From contig NZ_BANU01000033.1 of assembly GCF_000333035.1 (NCBI RefSeq), positions 1-64,000 on the forward strand: DNA of 64,000 bases. Direction: 5' to 3'. A program made the position numbers and the translations under genes. The stretch comes from Gordonia sihwensis NBRC 108236 (GTDB lineage Bacteria; Actinomycetota; Actinomycetes; Mycobacteriales; Mycobacteriaceae). Every line of letters begins with the position of its first letter. Position 1 is the first letter of the stretch. This document shows, one piece after another, positions 24,626 through 32,834 of the stretch. The notes beneath the pieces were generated by a model. The model saw only the letters and a program-made list of their open reading frames with translations, was not told where the DNA came from and did no database searches.

Positions 24626-26448
24626 GACGCCTTCTTCAGCACGCCGTCGAAGCGGGCGTTCGTGTTGTGGACACCGCCCTCGGCTTCGGCAGGGGTGAAG
24701 ATCATGCGGAACGGGATTCCTGCGCGATCGTCGGTGCCGAGTTTGGCGACGAATACGCCCTGGCCGTGCGGTCTCGGACGTTCCACAGAGGTCGACCCGG
24801 ACTTGCTCGCGGCAGTGAGCTGTCGCCTCATCTCAGCCAGCGCATCCTCGGATGGAGGCGGCGTCGATGCCGCCGAGGTGATCAGCGCACGCTCCTGTGC
24901 GTTGAACGCGGTCACCTGCGAGAGTCGTTCGATCTCCTCCGGGCCGACCGGCCCGATGAACTTGATCTGTGCCTTCTCCAAGAACCCGATGGCCTTCGCG
25001 GCATCGGCCTGAGATTCGAAGGCAGACAGGTCATTGACCGAGTGCGTGACCATGATCAGCGATACCGCATCGGAACGGTTCAACCGGACCAGCGCGTCGA
25101 CTCGATCGACGATGCCTGCGCCCGAGCCGATCACCTGCCATAGCTCGTCGATGATCACCTGAAAGGTACGCCGCGGACCCCGCCCCGCGTCTGCTCGTAC
25201 GTGCGCGGCTTCGACCGCACCGAATCCGTCTGCCCAGCAGACCAGCAGCAGTGCCGCTTTGAGCTTGCGGTCGCCCTTCGGCACGCGCGAGACGTCGATA
25301 CACACGGCCGGCGACGATGGGTCGATTGGTGTCGTGGTGTGGCCGTTGAGCACCTTGCCCAGACGGCCCGAGGTCAGGGCTCGCAGCGATCGGCACAGCT
25401 CTGCCGCCGAAGCTCGGTATTCCTCGGCTGTGCGGGCAGCGGTGTCCTCCCAGAGTTCGGCGTTACCGTCACGGATCAACCGGTACAAGTCCTCCAGGAT
25501 CGGCGGCCGCTGGCCGGTGAATCCCTGACCGCCGTCGTGAATGGGGCGGTAGAGCTGTTCCAGCGCAGACCCGAGCAGTGTTTCCTCGAAGTCTCGGATC
25601 GCAGTGCCTCGGTTAATCTCAACCAGGCCCGCCACAGTGGAGACTTGTCGTGAGCGCAGATCTTCCTCAACCCGGCGGGTCATGTCGGCGATGGACTGCG
25701 GCGACCACGGCGTCGAATCCCTGATTTCTGCGAGCACGGTGCCGAGAGCGCCAACATCGAGCGGGTTGATCGTCTGGTCGCCGTATCCGCCAGTGATGAT
25801 CTGACCGTCAACCATCTTGGTCAGCTCTGCGAAGTCAGGCTTCACGTCACCGAGGAATAGTGAGGTGTGGCCTTGGGCGATGTTTCCCAGTGCCATGCGG
25901 CGAACCAGAGACGACTTACCGAAACCGTTCAACGCGAGCACGAACGCGATCGGGGCAGTGATCAGACCAGAGAGGAACCACGTCAGCGGGTCACAGCCGA
26001 AGTCCTGCCCTGTATACAGGTGACTGCCCAAAGGTGTGCCGAGCATCGGGCTCGTCGCCCCGACCGAGAACGGCCAGAATCCTCCGGCGACCTGGCTGGT
26101 CGTGGCGCGCCACTCAGGAAGTCGAGGGACGACGTTCGTGCGACCACCGCCCGGCCCGGAGCTTCCGCGCGGTCCGGGCTCCCCGGCGTCGATGTCCCAG
26201 CCGCCCATCTCGCAGATCCTGCTGATCGCGCGTTTGCGGCATCGTTCCTCGGTAGCCAGGCGGCGGCGTGCCAGCCGGCCTCGCCACCCCGTGGCAGCTG
26301 CCTCGGCGCGCAGCTGCTCGTAGGCGCGCGCTGTGCGCAGTCGCACGCCCGCGACCCTGACTGTTGCGGGAACGTCGGTCTCGGCGATCTCGACCTGTGT
26401 GGGTGTGTCACTCTGAGGTGCCGCGTGCCGCGGAATTGTCATCGTCAT
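24622..26448 (-). CDS. VirB4-like transfer ATPase
   Basis: The 608-residue protein has the ATPase half of the VirB4/TraE/TcpF family: Walker A ALNGFGKSSLVRR near residue 170, FLGDVKPDFAELTKM after it, Walker B FQVIIDELWQVIGSG near 429, and the motif MVTHSVNDLSAFES. It powers substrate transfer and assembly of the channel. The N-terminal VirB4 domain is not here; the SCO6880-type protein encoded just upstream may supply it. Overlaps of four bases join it to both neighbours. Confidence 0.85.
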   Translation of the reverse strand: MTMTIPRHAAPQSDTPTQVEIAETDVPATVRVAGVRLRTARAYEQLRAEAAATGWRGRLARRRLATEERCRKRAISRICEMGGWDIDAGEPGPRGSSGPGGGRTNVVPRLPEWRATTSQVAGGFWPFSVGATSPMLGTPLGSHLYTGQDFGCDPLTWFLSGLITAPIAFVLALNGFGKSSLVRRMALGNIAQGHTSLFLGDVKPDFAELTKMVDGQIITGGYGDQTINPLDVGALGTVLAEIRDSTPWSPQSIADMTRRVEEDLRSRQVSTVAGLVEINRGTAIRDFEETLLGSALEQLYRPIHDGGQGFTGQRPPILEDLYRLIRDGNAELWEDTAARTAEEYRASAAELCRSLRALTSGRLGKVLNGHTTTPIDPSSPAVCIDVSRVPKGDRKLKAALLLVCWADGFGAVEAAHVRADAGRGPRRTFQVIIDELWQVIGSGAGIVDRVDALVRLNRSDAVSLIMVTHSVNDLSAFESQADAAKAIGFLEKAQIKFIGPVGPEEIERLSQVTAFNAQERALITSAASTPPPSEDALAEMRRQLTAASKSGSTSVERPRPHGQGVFVAKLGTDDRAGIPFRMIFTPAEAEGGVHNTNARFDGVLKKAS

Positions 26449-27929
26449 GCCGTCACCCGCCTGTTCACGCTGGCGTACTCCGGCAACAGAACCCCGAGTC
26501 CGAGCGCCCCGGCGAAGGTCGCGTCCTGTCCGCCCCAGCAGCGCTGCACAGTGAGTCGGGACGCCGATGCCAGGCCTTCCAGTTCCGCAGCCAATGTCGG
26601 CATCTCCGCTGACGCCTCGGCGGTGAGCGTGATCAGAACACCGAAGCGGGTCACGCCAGCACCGCGCGCCTGTTCCTGCCGAGCGGCCATCGTGTTGTCC
26701 ACTCGCAGGGACGCCGCTGCCGACCCGACGCCCTTCTTCGACTGTTCGGCGGCCAGCGCGTTCTTGAAGTCGTCGTCGACCATCTTCACCGCATCGGCAA
26801 CACCGTGGATGCGGTAGATGATCGCCACCCTCTTGCGCCCGAGGTCGGCTCGGGGCGCCAGCAGTGGGAGCAGCGTGTCATGTGCGACAGTGCCTGCCGG
26901 CGCGGCTTCCATCTCCCACGTCACCGACTGAAATCCGTTGTGCACGAACCGGCCCCACTCAGCCTTGCAGCCGGCCGGTCCGATCTGGTCCCACTGCAAC
27001 TGGTCGAGGGAGCCCGAACCGGCCATCGTTTCCAACTCCGCCGCGAGCTCCGGCCGGTAGGCGCGAGCGGCGACCATGCTCAGGTCTCCAGCGGTCAGCG
27101 GTCGTGCCGAGAGCCCGGCGGCCACGGCCTGATTGATGATTGTCGACAGGAGTCGGCCGATGGCCGCTCCCTGGTCGGCGACCTCGGCCGAGTCCGCAGT
27201 TCGTTGCTGCGTGAACGTCAGCTGAATGCGGACCTCGTTGCGGACCTTCGCTGAGGCCCGGTGCGTCACGGTTTCGACCATCACGCGCTGTGCGAACGCC
27301 GGCGCGTCGCGGTCGACAAGGCGCCGTACCTCGGCGTCGACACGGTGCCCGTTGTCAGGGACGGTCTCGACAATCACTGCCGCTCCGGCCATTCCCTTGA
27401 TGGTGCCCAGATGCGACAGAAACCGGTCCCAGCCGCGGACCCAGTCGTTGATCTGATGCTGTTCCACGCGTTCTTGGCCCTGCGGCTGACCGGAGAGCAC
27501 CACGGTGAAGTGGTTCTTCGCTCGCGAGTGAATCAGCCCGAATCGGCCCCCGCGACCGAGTTCGTATTCGTACAGCCGGGTATCGCCCTGTATCCCGGGC
27601 ATGCGCGCAGATCCAGGGACTACGCCGAATACGCCGCCTCGGTACACGTTCTCGCCGCGGCGAGCGCCTTTCCAGAATTGAAGTCGCATGGCAATCAGTT
27701 CCAATCCCGACCGTCCGTGCCGCCGGTACGCCAGCGGCACAAACACGGCCGTGCCAATGAGGAAGAAGATGAGGATGAGAATCAGCGAGTGCGTGAACAT
27801 GTAGAACAGCACTGTCACGACGATCCACGCGCCGGCGAATATCGTTTCGCCCCAGGTCCGGCCGAACAGACCGCTCGTGCGTGGTTGTTCCCATCGGCCG
27901 TAGAGAATCACTTGGTTGGTAGAGGTCAT
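26445..27929 (-). CDS. SCO6880-family transfer protein
   Basis: The 494-residue product has two N-terminal membrane segments (IFAGAWIVVTVLFYMFTHSL, ILILIFFLIGTAVFVPLAYR), a region MRLQFWKGARRGENVYRGGV, and a large cytoplasmic part without Walker motifs. This matches the SCO6880-like proteins that pair with VirB4 ATPases in actinobacterial conjugation systems and recall PrgI plus the VirB4 N-domain. ATG 27929 overlaps the TrbL stop as ATGA; the frame stays open upstream only as a shadow of that gene. Confidence 0.8.
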   Translation of the reverse strand: MTSTNQVILYGRWEQPRTSGLFGRTWGETIFAGAWIVVTVLFYMFTHSLILILIFFLIGTAVFVPLAYRRHGRSGLELIAMRLQFWKGARRGENVYRGGVFGVVPGSARMPGIQGDTRLYEYELGRGGRFGLIHSRAKNHFTVVLSGQPQGQERVEQHQINDWVRGWDRFLSHLGTIKGMAGAAVIVETVPDNGHRVDAEVRRLVDRDAPAFAQRVMVETVTHRASAKVRNEVRIQLTFTQQRTADSAEVADQGAAIGRLLSTIINQAVAAGLSARPLTAGDLSMVAARAYRPELAAELETMAGSGSLDQLQWDQIGPAGCKAEWGRFVHNGFQSVTWEMEAAPAGTVAHDTLLPLLAPRADLGRKRVAIIYRIHGVADAVKMVDDDFKNALAAEQSKKGVGSAAASLRVDNTMAARQEQARGAGVTRFGVLITLTAEASAEMPTLAAELEGLASASRLTVQRCWGGQDATFAGALGLGVLLPEYASVNRRVTA

Positions 27930-29515
27930 CGGAGGTTGTCTCCCATTCCTGCGTCCTGGCCAGGTTCGGATTCGAAGAAGGATTCGGAAGCCAGCGCGAG
28001 TGCACTGCCGGCCATCGCGAGCTGTTTGCCGGTGCCACCACTGAGACCTGAGCCGTCGCCGCCGCTGCTGCTGCTGTCTGGCGCCGGAGGCACGAGAGCT
28101 GATCCGCCGCCGGTCCCGCCGCCCGGCTGGGAGCCTCTTCCTCCTCCCCCGCTGTCGCCGGAGGGACCACCACCGCCCGACGGACCCATCCCGGTCCCGC
28201 CAGAGAGTCCCCCTCCGCCCGACGGGCCGCCGCCTCCGCCGGCGCCGGCGATCGATGCGGTCGAGGTGGCACCTCCTCCCGCAGCCGCGCCGGCTGACGA
28301 GCCACCACTGGCGAGCATCGTGCTGCCCGCGACCGCCGCACCCATCAAAGCCCCGACGGCGGCCGCGCCTGAGCCCCCAGACATCGCGGCTCCGCCGGAG
28401 ACGAGCTTCATCAGGATCGGGAGGACTGCTGCGGACAGCGACAGCAAAATCATCCCCATGATGATCTGCTGGGAGTCTTTCGAATCGCTGCCGGCCATCC
28501 AGAAGGCGACCCAGTACACCGCCGCCGCGACGGGCTTCCACAGAAGGAGCGCGACGGTCCACATCATGACTTTCGAGAACGCCTGTTTGCCGGTGTTCGT
28601 CCCGCCGAACGCGCCGATTACCGGCACCAGCGACACGACAACGGCGAGCATCGCCTGCCGAGCCACCAGGAGTATGCCCTGCAGCAGAGCACCGAGGATC
28701 CCGATCACGGCCAGAACGAAGACCAACCCTGCTGACTGCATCGTTACCAACGAGGTTTTCATCAGGTTCGTCACCATCGACCCGGCGTTCTGACCGTTCG
28801 TGGCCTGGTTCAGCATCCACTTAGACAGCTCGTCGCTCGCTACCGTGAGTGAAAGCAGCACTGCACCGAATGTCCACGCGCCGAATACCGCCTTGGCCAT
28901 CGACTTCACGGATTCTTCGGCCTCGGTGACCGCGGCCTGTCGTCTGGCGAGAACCAGCCGGAACCCGATCACGACCAGCGACAACACCAGACCGAAGAAC
29001 TGCAGTCCGATGGTTGCGGATTGGATCTTCTGGACTATCGAGTAGTCCTGATACTTCGGGGTGGGGATCTTGATGAACCAGGTCATCGACATTTGCAGCA
29101 TCCGGCCGAAGCCCTGCCACATCGACTCGGCCGCACCTTTGAACGCTCCCTTGGCGGCGTCCTTGGTGGCTTTCTTGGCCTTGCAGATGAAGTTGATCGC
29201 TCCGCAGCTGTCATCAGTGGCGCTAACAGCACCAGCTGTGTACTTAGTCATCAGCACTGCTAGTTGAGCGGTCAGCTCCTTCTTCTTCTCCTCATCCTTC
29301 TCCGTCGCGATCTGGGCCTTGAGGTCTTCGATCTGGTTCTGGAGGTCTGCCCGGGAGGGGGTCTCGTCATCTGCGCGCGCCTGGGCGCTGACCGCGTCCA
29401 TGCCCAGCGCCTCTGACGAGACTGCGGGGCCAGCGGTTGTCAGGAACACCGCAGCGATGAGCGCCAGCACCACCGTCACCACGGTGCGGCGGCGTGACCG
29501 CGTCAGCGCACCCAT
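27926..29515 (-). CDS. VirB6/TrbL-like polytopic membrane protein
   Basis: About 529 residues with a signal-like N-terminus, a coiled-coil (RADLQNQIEDLKAQIATEKD), then five or more transmembrane segments (IGLQFFGLVLSLVVIGFRLV, AVFGAWTFGAVLLSLTVASD, FVLAVIGILGALLQGILLVA, MLAVVVSLVPVIGAFGG) and a long Gly/Ser-rich C-terminal tail. This layout is that of TrbL/VirB6 channel proteins. ATG 29515 has GGAGGGG upstream; a GTG at 29524 is the alternative. It overlaps both neighbouring genes. Confidence 0.85.
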   Translation of the reverse strand: MGALTRSRRRTVVTVVLALIAAVFLTTAGPAVSSEALGMDAVSAQARADDETPSRADLQNQIEDLKAQIATEKDEEKKKELTAQLAVLMTKYTAGAVSATDDSCGAINFICKAKKATKDAAKGAFKGAAESMWQGFGRMLQMSMTWFIKIPTPKYQDYSIVQKIQSATIGLQFFGLVLSLVVIGFRLVLARRQAAVTEAEESVKSMAKAVFGAWTFGAVLLSLTVASDELSKWMLNQATNGQNAGSMVTNLMKTSLVTMQSAGLVFVLAVIGILGALLQGILLVARQAMLAVVVSLVPVIGAFGGTNTGKQAFSKVMMWTVALLLWKPVAAAVYWVAFWMAGSDSKDSQQIIMGMILLSLSAAVLPILMKLVSGGAAMSGGSGAAAVGALMGAAVAGSTMLASGGSSAGAAAGGGATSTASIAGAGGGGGPSGGGGLSGGTGMGPSGGGGPSGDSGGGGRGSQPGGGTGGGSALVPPAPDSSSSGGDGSGLSGGTGKQLAMAGSALALASESFFESEPGQDAGMGDNLR

Positions 29516-30387
29516 GTGGCCCACTCCCCTCCGTCGAGGGAACCCATCGAGCCCTCCTTCTCGTCACGGGTGAGAAGAGACGGTTTGTATTTCAGGTGCC
29601 ACTCACCGTCGACCCACACCGTGGAGAGGGACTGCCAGTAATAGACCGACTGCACGTCGCTCTCGTCGTCGGGGTTGACCTGCTCGTGAGGCCCGTATGC
29701 GATGTCGATCGTCGCTGCATCATTTGTCCAGTTCCCTGCTCGAATCCGGAAGGCGGCTGGCACGAGCGCTCTGTTCGCGGCGATGTCGCCGATCTCGGGA
29801 TCATCGACCGTGATCGACAGAATGTCGCCGTCACGCCGCAGCGCCTGCTTATCCGACTCGGTGGCACCCTCAAGACGCTGATCGATGACCGCGTAGCGGT
29901 CGGCTTTGGTGCCGAATCGAATCCGAGAGACGATCTGCAACGCAGCGATAGTCGCTCCCTGCGGGGTGCGGCTCATTCCTCGAGGAACTCCGTCGGCGCT
30001 GATGGCGGCCGGACCGTCTGACCGGCTGAAGGGTGCAGGACTGCCGTACACGCGTTGCCACTCCAAACCCTTCGGCCGAGCGAGAGGGTTCGAATCAGAT
30101 GTTGACGAGGGCTGCTCGGACTGAGGCAGTGCGACGCCGCGGCGCTCCGCCGGCACGACAACCGGACGCCCGAGGTCGTCAACGTCGCCTGACTCCGACT
30201 GTGAACTCTCCGAAGGCAGCGGCAGCCGCTCGGCTTCGGACGGCGTGGAGCTGGCGGGCCGATCGCCGGCGTCATCATTAGGAATGAACGCCAATGTCAG
30301 AATCACTACGGTCACCACCGTCGTCGCGGCAGCGATCCACACCCACGGCCGTTTCAGAAGCGGCTGGCGCTCCTCCTTGAGGTCCAT
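29503..30387 (-). CDS. VirB8/TcpC-like membrane-anchored protein
   Basis: The 294-residue protein has one N-terminal membrane anchor (WVWIAAATTVVTVVILTLAF), a Ser/Pro-rich linker and a C-terminal domain with FRIRAGNWTNDAATIDIAYG and WQSLSTVWVDGEWHLKYKPS, the pattern of NTF2-like VirB8/TcpC subunits that form part of the channel outside the membrane. Its ATG overlaps the previous stop as TGATG. Confidence 0.7.
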   Translation of the reverse strand: MDLKEERQPLLKRPWVWIAAATTVVTVVILTLAFIPNDDAGDRPASSTPSEAERLPLPSESSQSESGDVDDLGRPVVVPAERRGVALPQSEQPSSTSDSNPLARPKGLEWQRVYGSPAPFSRSDGPAAISADGVPRGMSRTPQGATIAALQIVSRIRFGTKADRYAVIDQRLEGATESDKQALRRDGDILSITVDDPEIGDIAANRALVPAAFRIRAGNWTNDAATIDIAYGPHEQVNPDDESDVQSVYYWQSLSTVWVDGEWHLKYKPSLLTRDEKEGSMGSLDGGEWATWVR

Positions 30388-31028
30388 CACTGGGGCTCCT
30401 CGAACAGGAGCGCCGTCGAAGGCACCGCCGAGACCGCCCGGACGACCGGCTTATCGCCCGACGCCAGCGCCAACCGCCAATCACCGGCCACCCACTGCGT
30501 AGCCGCGGTGTTCTCGGTGTAGGACCCGTCGCTGAGACGACTGTAGATCTTCACTGTCACCCGGTCCGGACTGCTGTCCGTGATCGAATATGCCTCCACC
30601 TTCGGTGCCTGGCCGGCTTTGACGGGAGCGGTGATCGACACCTGAGCTCGATCGACCGCCCACGCATCACGTTCGGTTCCGGGAGCAATGAGCTTCTGCC
30701 CGACCGTCGGCCACTGTGTGTCGTCGGCGACCGACATACGGATCGTCGCCGAAACCGCGGCCAGGACCGCCCCGGCCGGCGACCGGTCATAGCCTGTCGG
30801 CGCGACGGGGTCCGCATGCTGCGGCCCCTGCTCGCCGGTCGGGATCTGCATACCCTGAAACGATGTCCAGCCCAGGTCTGAGACAACCGTGGCAGGTGCC
30901 GCCGTGCTGGTGTCACCTCCACATGCCGTGACCAGAGCGGACACCGCAGACAGGGTTAAGACAACTGCAGCAGCGCTGCGCCGATACCGGAGGCTGAACT
31001 GGCGACGATCAGACCGACGAACACCCAC
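30387..31028 (-). CDS. Lipoprotein, VirB8-like domain
   Basis: The product of about 213 residues has a basic signal peptide with lipobox ALVTACGGD and a domain similar to that of the next gene (SVADDTQWPTVGQKLIAPG, WAVDRAQVSITAPVKAGQAP, QWVAGDWRLALASGDKP). GTG 31028 is the only nearby start that includes the whole signal sequence; it overlaps the preceding membrane-protein gene by some 70 bases, so the start is uncertain. Confidence 0.65.
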   Translation of the reverse strand: MGVRRSDRRQFSLRYRRSAAAVVLTLSAVSALVTACGGDTSTAAPATVVSDLGWTSFQGMQIPTGEQGPQHADPVAPTGYDRSPAGAVLAAVSATIRMSVADDTQWPTVGQKLIAPGTERDAWAVDRAQVSITAPVKAGQAPKVEAYSITDSSPDRVTVKIYSRLSDGSYTENTAATQWVAGDWRLALASGDKPVVRAVSAVPSTALLFEEPQ

Positions 31029-31204
31029 GTCGGAGTATCCGGCGGCTGTGTGTCGCCCGGCTGGTGCCGGTGATAGCTCATTTCGCCGCCGATCCACATC
31101 AGACGACCAACCGCGGCAGCCATCACCATCCACAGGGCGTAACCGAGAACCTTTTCGAGCGGGTCTGTCACCTCCGGCGGCATGCCGCCCCATGCTGACA
31201 ACAT
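30956..31204 (-). CDS. Small membrane protein
   Basis: The 82-residue protein has two hydrophobic segments (VLGYALWMVMAAAVGRLMW and TWVFVGLIVASSASGIGAAL) joined by a polar His/Pro-rich loop. ATG 31204 has GGGAGAAG upstream. It resembles small pilin-like or channel subunits of actinobacterial T4SS clusters and is probably an accessory inner-membrane part. Confidence 0.65.
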   Translation of the reverse strand: MLSAWGGMPPEVTDPLEKVLGYALWMVMAAAVGRLMWIGGEMSYHRHQPGDTQPPDTPTWVFVGLIVASSASGIGAALLQLS

Positions 31205-31232
31205 CGTGTGCTTCTCCCATCGTCGCCCGCTT

Positions 31233-31505
31233 TCAGACCAGTGCGCCGACGAGGCCACCAGCGATACCGATGACCACACAGCCGATCAGAGCTTTGGTGG
31301 CTCGCTCGGCCGACTCCGAGTCGGCAGTGCCCTGGCGCTTCTCGAAGCCGAACTTGCCGCCGATGATCACCAGCGCCGCGACAGCGCCGATCATCGCCAG
31401 CCAGCCGACCCACGACAGCAGCAGCAGGAACTTCGACGATCCGGGCGGGGCCTGCGGGTTGACGTTGATGGTGTCTGCCAGGTTGAGGACGGTTGCGGTA
31501 ATCAT
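31233..31505 (-). CDS. VirB2/TrbC-like small membrane protein
   Basis: This 90-residue protein has two transmembrane helices (FLLLLSWVGWLAMIGAVAAL and ALIGCVVIGIAGGLVGALV) separated by a short charged loop (KFGFEKRQGTADSESAERA). Size, position and topology suit the pilin-like VirB2/TrbC class, though no cleaved signal peptide is evident. ATG 31505 overlaps the previous stop as ATGA; the open frame beyond it is a shadow of the upstream gene. Confidence 0.65.
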   Translation of the reverse strand: MITATVLNLADTINVNPQAPPGSSKFLLLLSWVGWLAMIGAVAALVIIGGKFGFEKRQGTADSESAERATKALIGCVVIGIAGGLVGALV

Positions 31506-32071
31506 GCGTTTTCCTTCTGTGTCAGCGCCGACCGAACGTCGGCGAAGTAGGTGACGATGTCGAGGCCCGTCTGAGCGATGGCGCCGGGAACGGTTGCCAG
31601 GTCCGTGCCTGACCTGCGGGTGATCTGAACCGGATCGCCGGGAGTCCACATCGGCAGGTCGGCCGGCAGTGCGGAGATGAGTTCGTCGACCCAGCCGACC
31701 TGCCACCACGCGGGGACCAGCTCGGCGACGGTCGCGGCGTAGCGCCGTACGTCCTTCGGCGTCTTGCCGGGTCGTGCGGCCACCGTCACCAGACCGTGCA
31801 CCTGCACCCCCGCCGGGGCCTGACCGGCATCGGCTTGCCTCAGCACCTCTGCCGCGGCGGCGATACCGGCCATGTGTTCGCGGGCCACGACGATCACATG
31901 TTGAGTGGTCGATGGGTCGCCCGGCCACTGGCCATCTGAATCCGCCGCCGGTGCCCACATCGCGGCCAGCGTTCCCGCGCCACTGCCACCGTGCGCGCCC
32001 ATCAGTGCGAAGAGAGGTGGGAACTGGCGGGACACCGGCAGCGGCGTACGCCGTACGTCCCGGACGATCAT
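31502..32071 (-). CDS. ParA/MinD-fold protein without P-loop lysine
   Basis: The 189-residue protein starts like a ParA/MinD ATPase (LFALMGAHGGSGAGTLAAMW), but the deviant Walker A KGGxGKT reads HGGSGAGT, so both the signature and the catalytic lysine are missing. Later parts keep the fold (HVIVVAREHMAGIAAAAEVL, VQVHGLVTVAARPGKTPKDV). A regulatory or scaffolding role without ATP hydrolysis is inferred. It overlaps its upstream ParA-like neighbour by four bases. Confidence 0.75.
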   Translation of the reverse strand: MIVRDVRRTPLPVSRQFPPLFALMGAHGGSGAGTLAAMWAPAADSDGQWPGDPSTTQHVIVVAREHMAGIAAAAEVLRQADAGQAPAGVQVHGLVTVAARPGKTPKDVRRYAATVAELVPAWWQVGWVDELISALPADLPMWTPGDPVQITRRSGTDLATVPGAIAQTGLDIVTYFADVRSALTQKENA

Positions 32072-32796
32072 TGCGCCACCGCCAGACGCCGTGGGGTCGC
32101 GTGTAGTGCGATCTGTTCGACCGCCGCTGCGGTGGCCGGCGCGAGCTGATCCCGATCCTCCGAGGACAGGGACAGTCCCGTGCCGAGGGTCGGGTCATAG
32201 TCCACCCCGACGCAGTCACGCGCAGCGACATGGAGAACATCGAGCAGCTGCTCCCGCACCACGTTCTCCCGAATCCCAGGTACTGCGGCGTTCAGGACGA
32301 CCACTGCTGAGGCGAGAACGCCCCGGTCCTCCCACACCGAGAGAACCCCTCGGGCCCGGTTGATCAGATCGGGACGGATACCGATCACCAAGACAGGAAC
32401 AACGCCTTCTGCGATAAGCGCCTGAACGCCCCGGATCTGCCCGACCGCAGTCGTTCCCGCATCGATCATGGGGACCAGCCCCTCGTTCTGCGCCTCTGCC
32501 AAGACCTGTGCCAGGTCCCCTATCCGGCTCGGTCGCCACAAGAACACGCCGTCGGGACGCTGCACGGTCGAGGTCGACACACCACCGAGGCGGCCCAGCA
32601 TGTCACCGTCAGCGGGGGCCGCGTCAACCCATCCCGCAGGTACCGTCCGATCGGCCCAATACCCGGCTACCAGCGCCGACACCGTGGAAGCGCCTGCGCC
32701 ACCAGCAGCATTGAAGAACGCCATCGGCATCGCCTCTCGGTGTCCTTCTTCGGGCTGGGGTTCAGAAATCTCGCGCATCCATTCGCTACCGGTCAT
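32068..32796 (-). CDS. ParA-fold protein without P-loop lysine
   Basis: The 242-residue protein has a ParA-type core, MAFFNAAGGAGASTVSALVA, in which KGGxGKS is AGGAGAS, again without the lysines. Other parts fit the fold: GWVDAAPADGDMLGRLGG as the switch region and VPVLVIGIRPDLINRARGVL. It and the next gene form a tandem pair in the transfer operon. They may direct the apparatus to a pole, as ParA-like VirC1 does, but probably without the usual ATP cycle. Confidence 0.75.
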   Translation of the reverse strand: MTGSEWMREISEPQPEEGHREAMPMAFFNAAGGAGASTVSALVAGYWADRTVPAGWVDAAPADGDMLGRLGGVSTSTVQRPDGVFLWRPSRIGDLAQVLAEAQNEGLVPMIDAGTTAVGQIRGVQALIAEGVVPVLVIGIRPDLINRARGVLSVWEDRGVLASAVVVLNAAVPGIRENVVREQLLDVLHVAARDCVGVDYDPTLGTGLSLSSEDRDQLAPATAAAVEQIALHATPRRLAVAQ

Positions 32797-32834
32797 GGCT
32801 GTCCACCTCCCCTTCTCTCGTCGAAGTCACCCGA

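Noticed and set aside
27261..28793. Long plus-strand frame opposite the TrbL and SCO6880 genes
   Set aside because: The Pro-rich translation is the complement of Gly-rich coding sequence; the minus-strand genes have clear domains and coupled starts.
26445..28820. SCO6880-type protein with a 300-residue N-terminal extension
   Set aside because: The extension is a shadow of the TrbL-like gene; ATG 27929 overlaps the TrbL stop as ATGA and starts a natural membrane segment.
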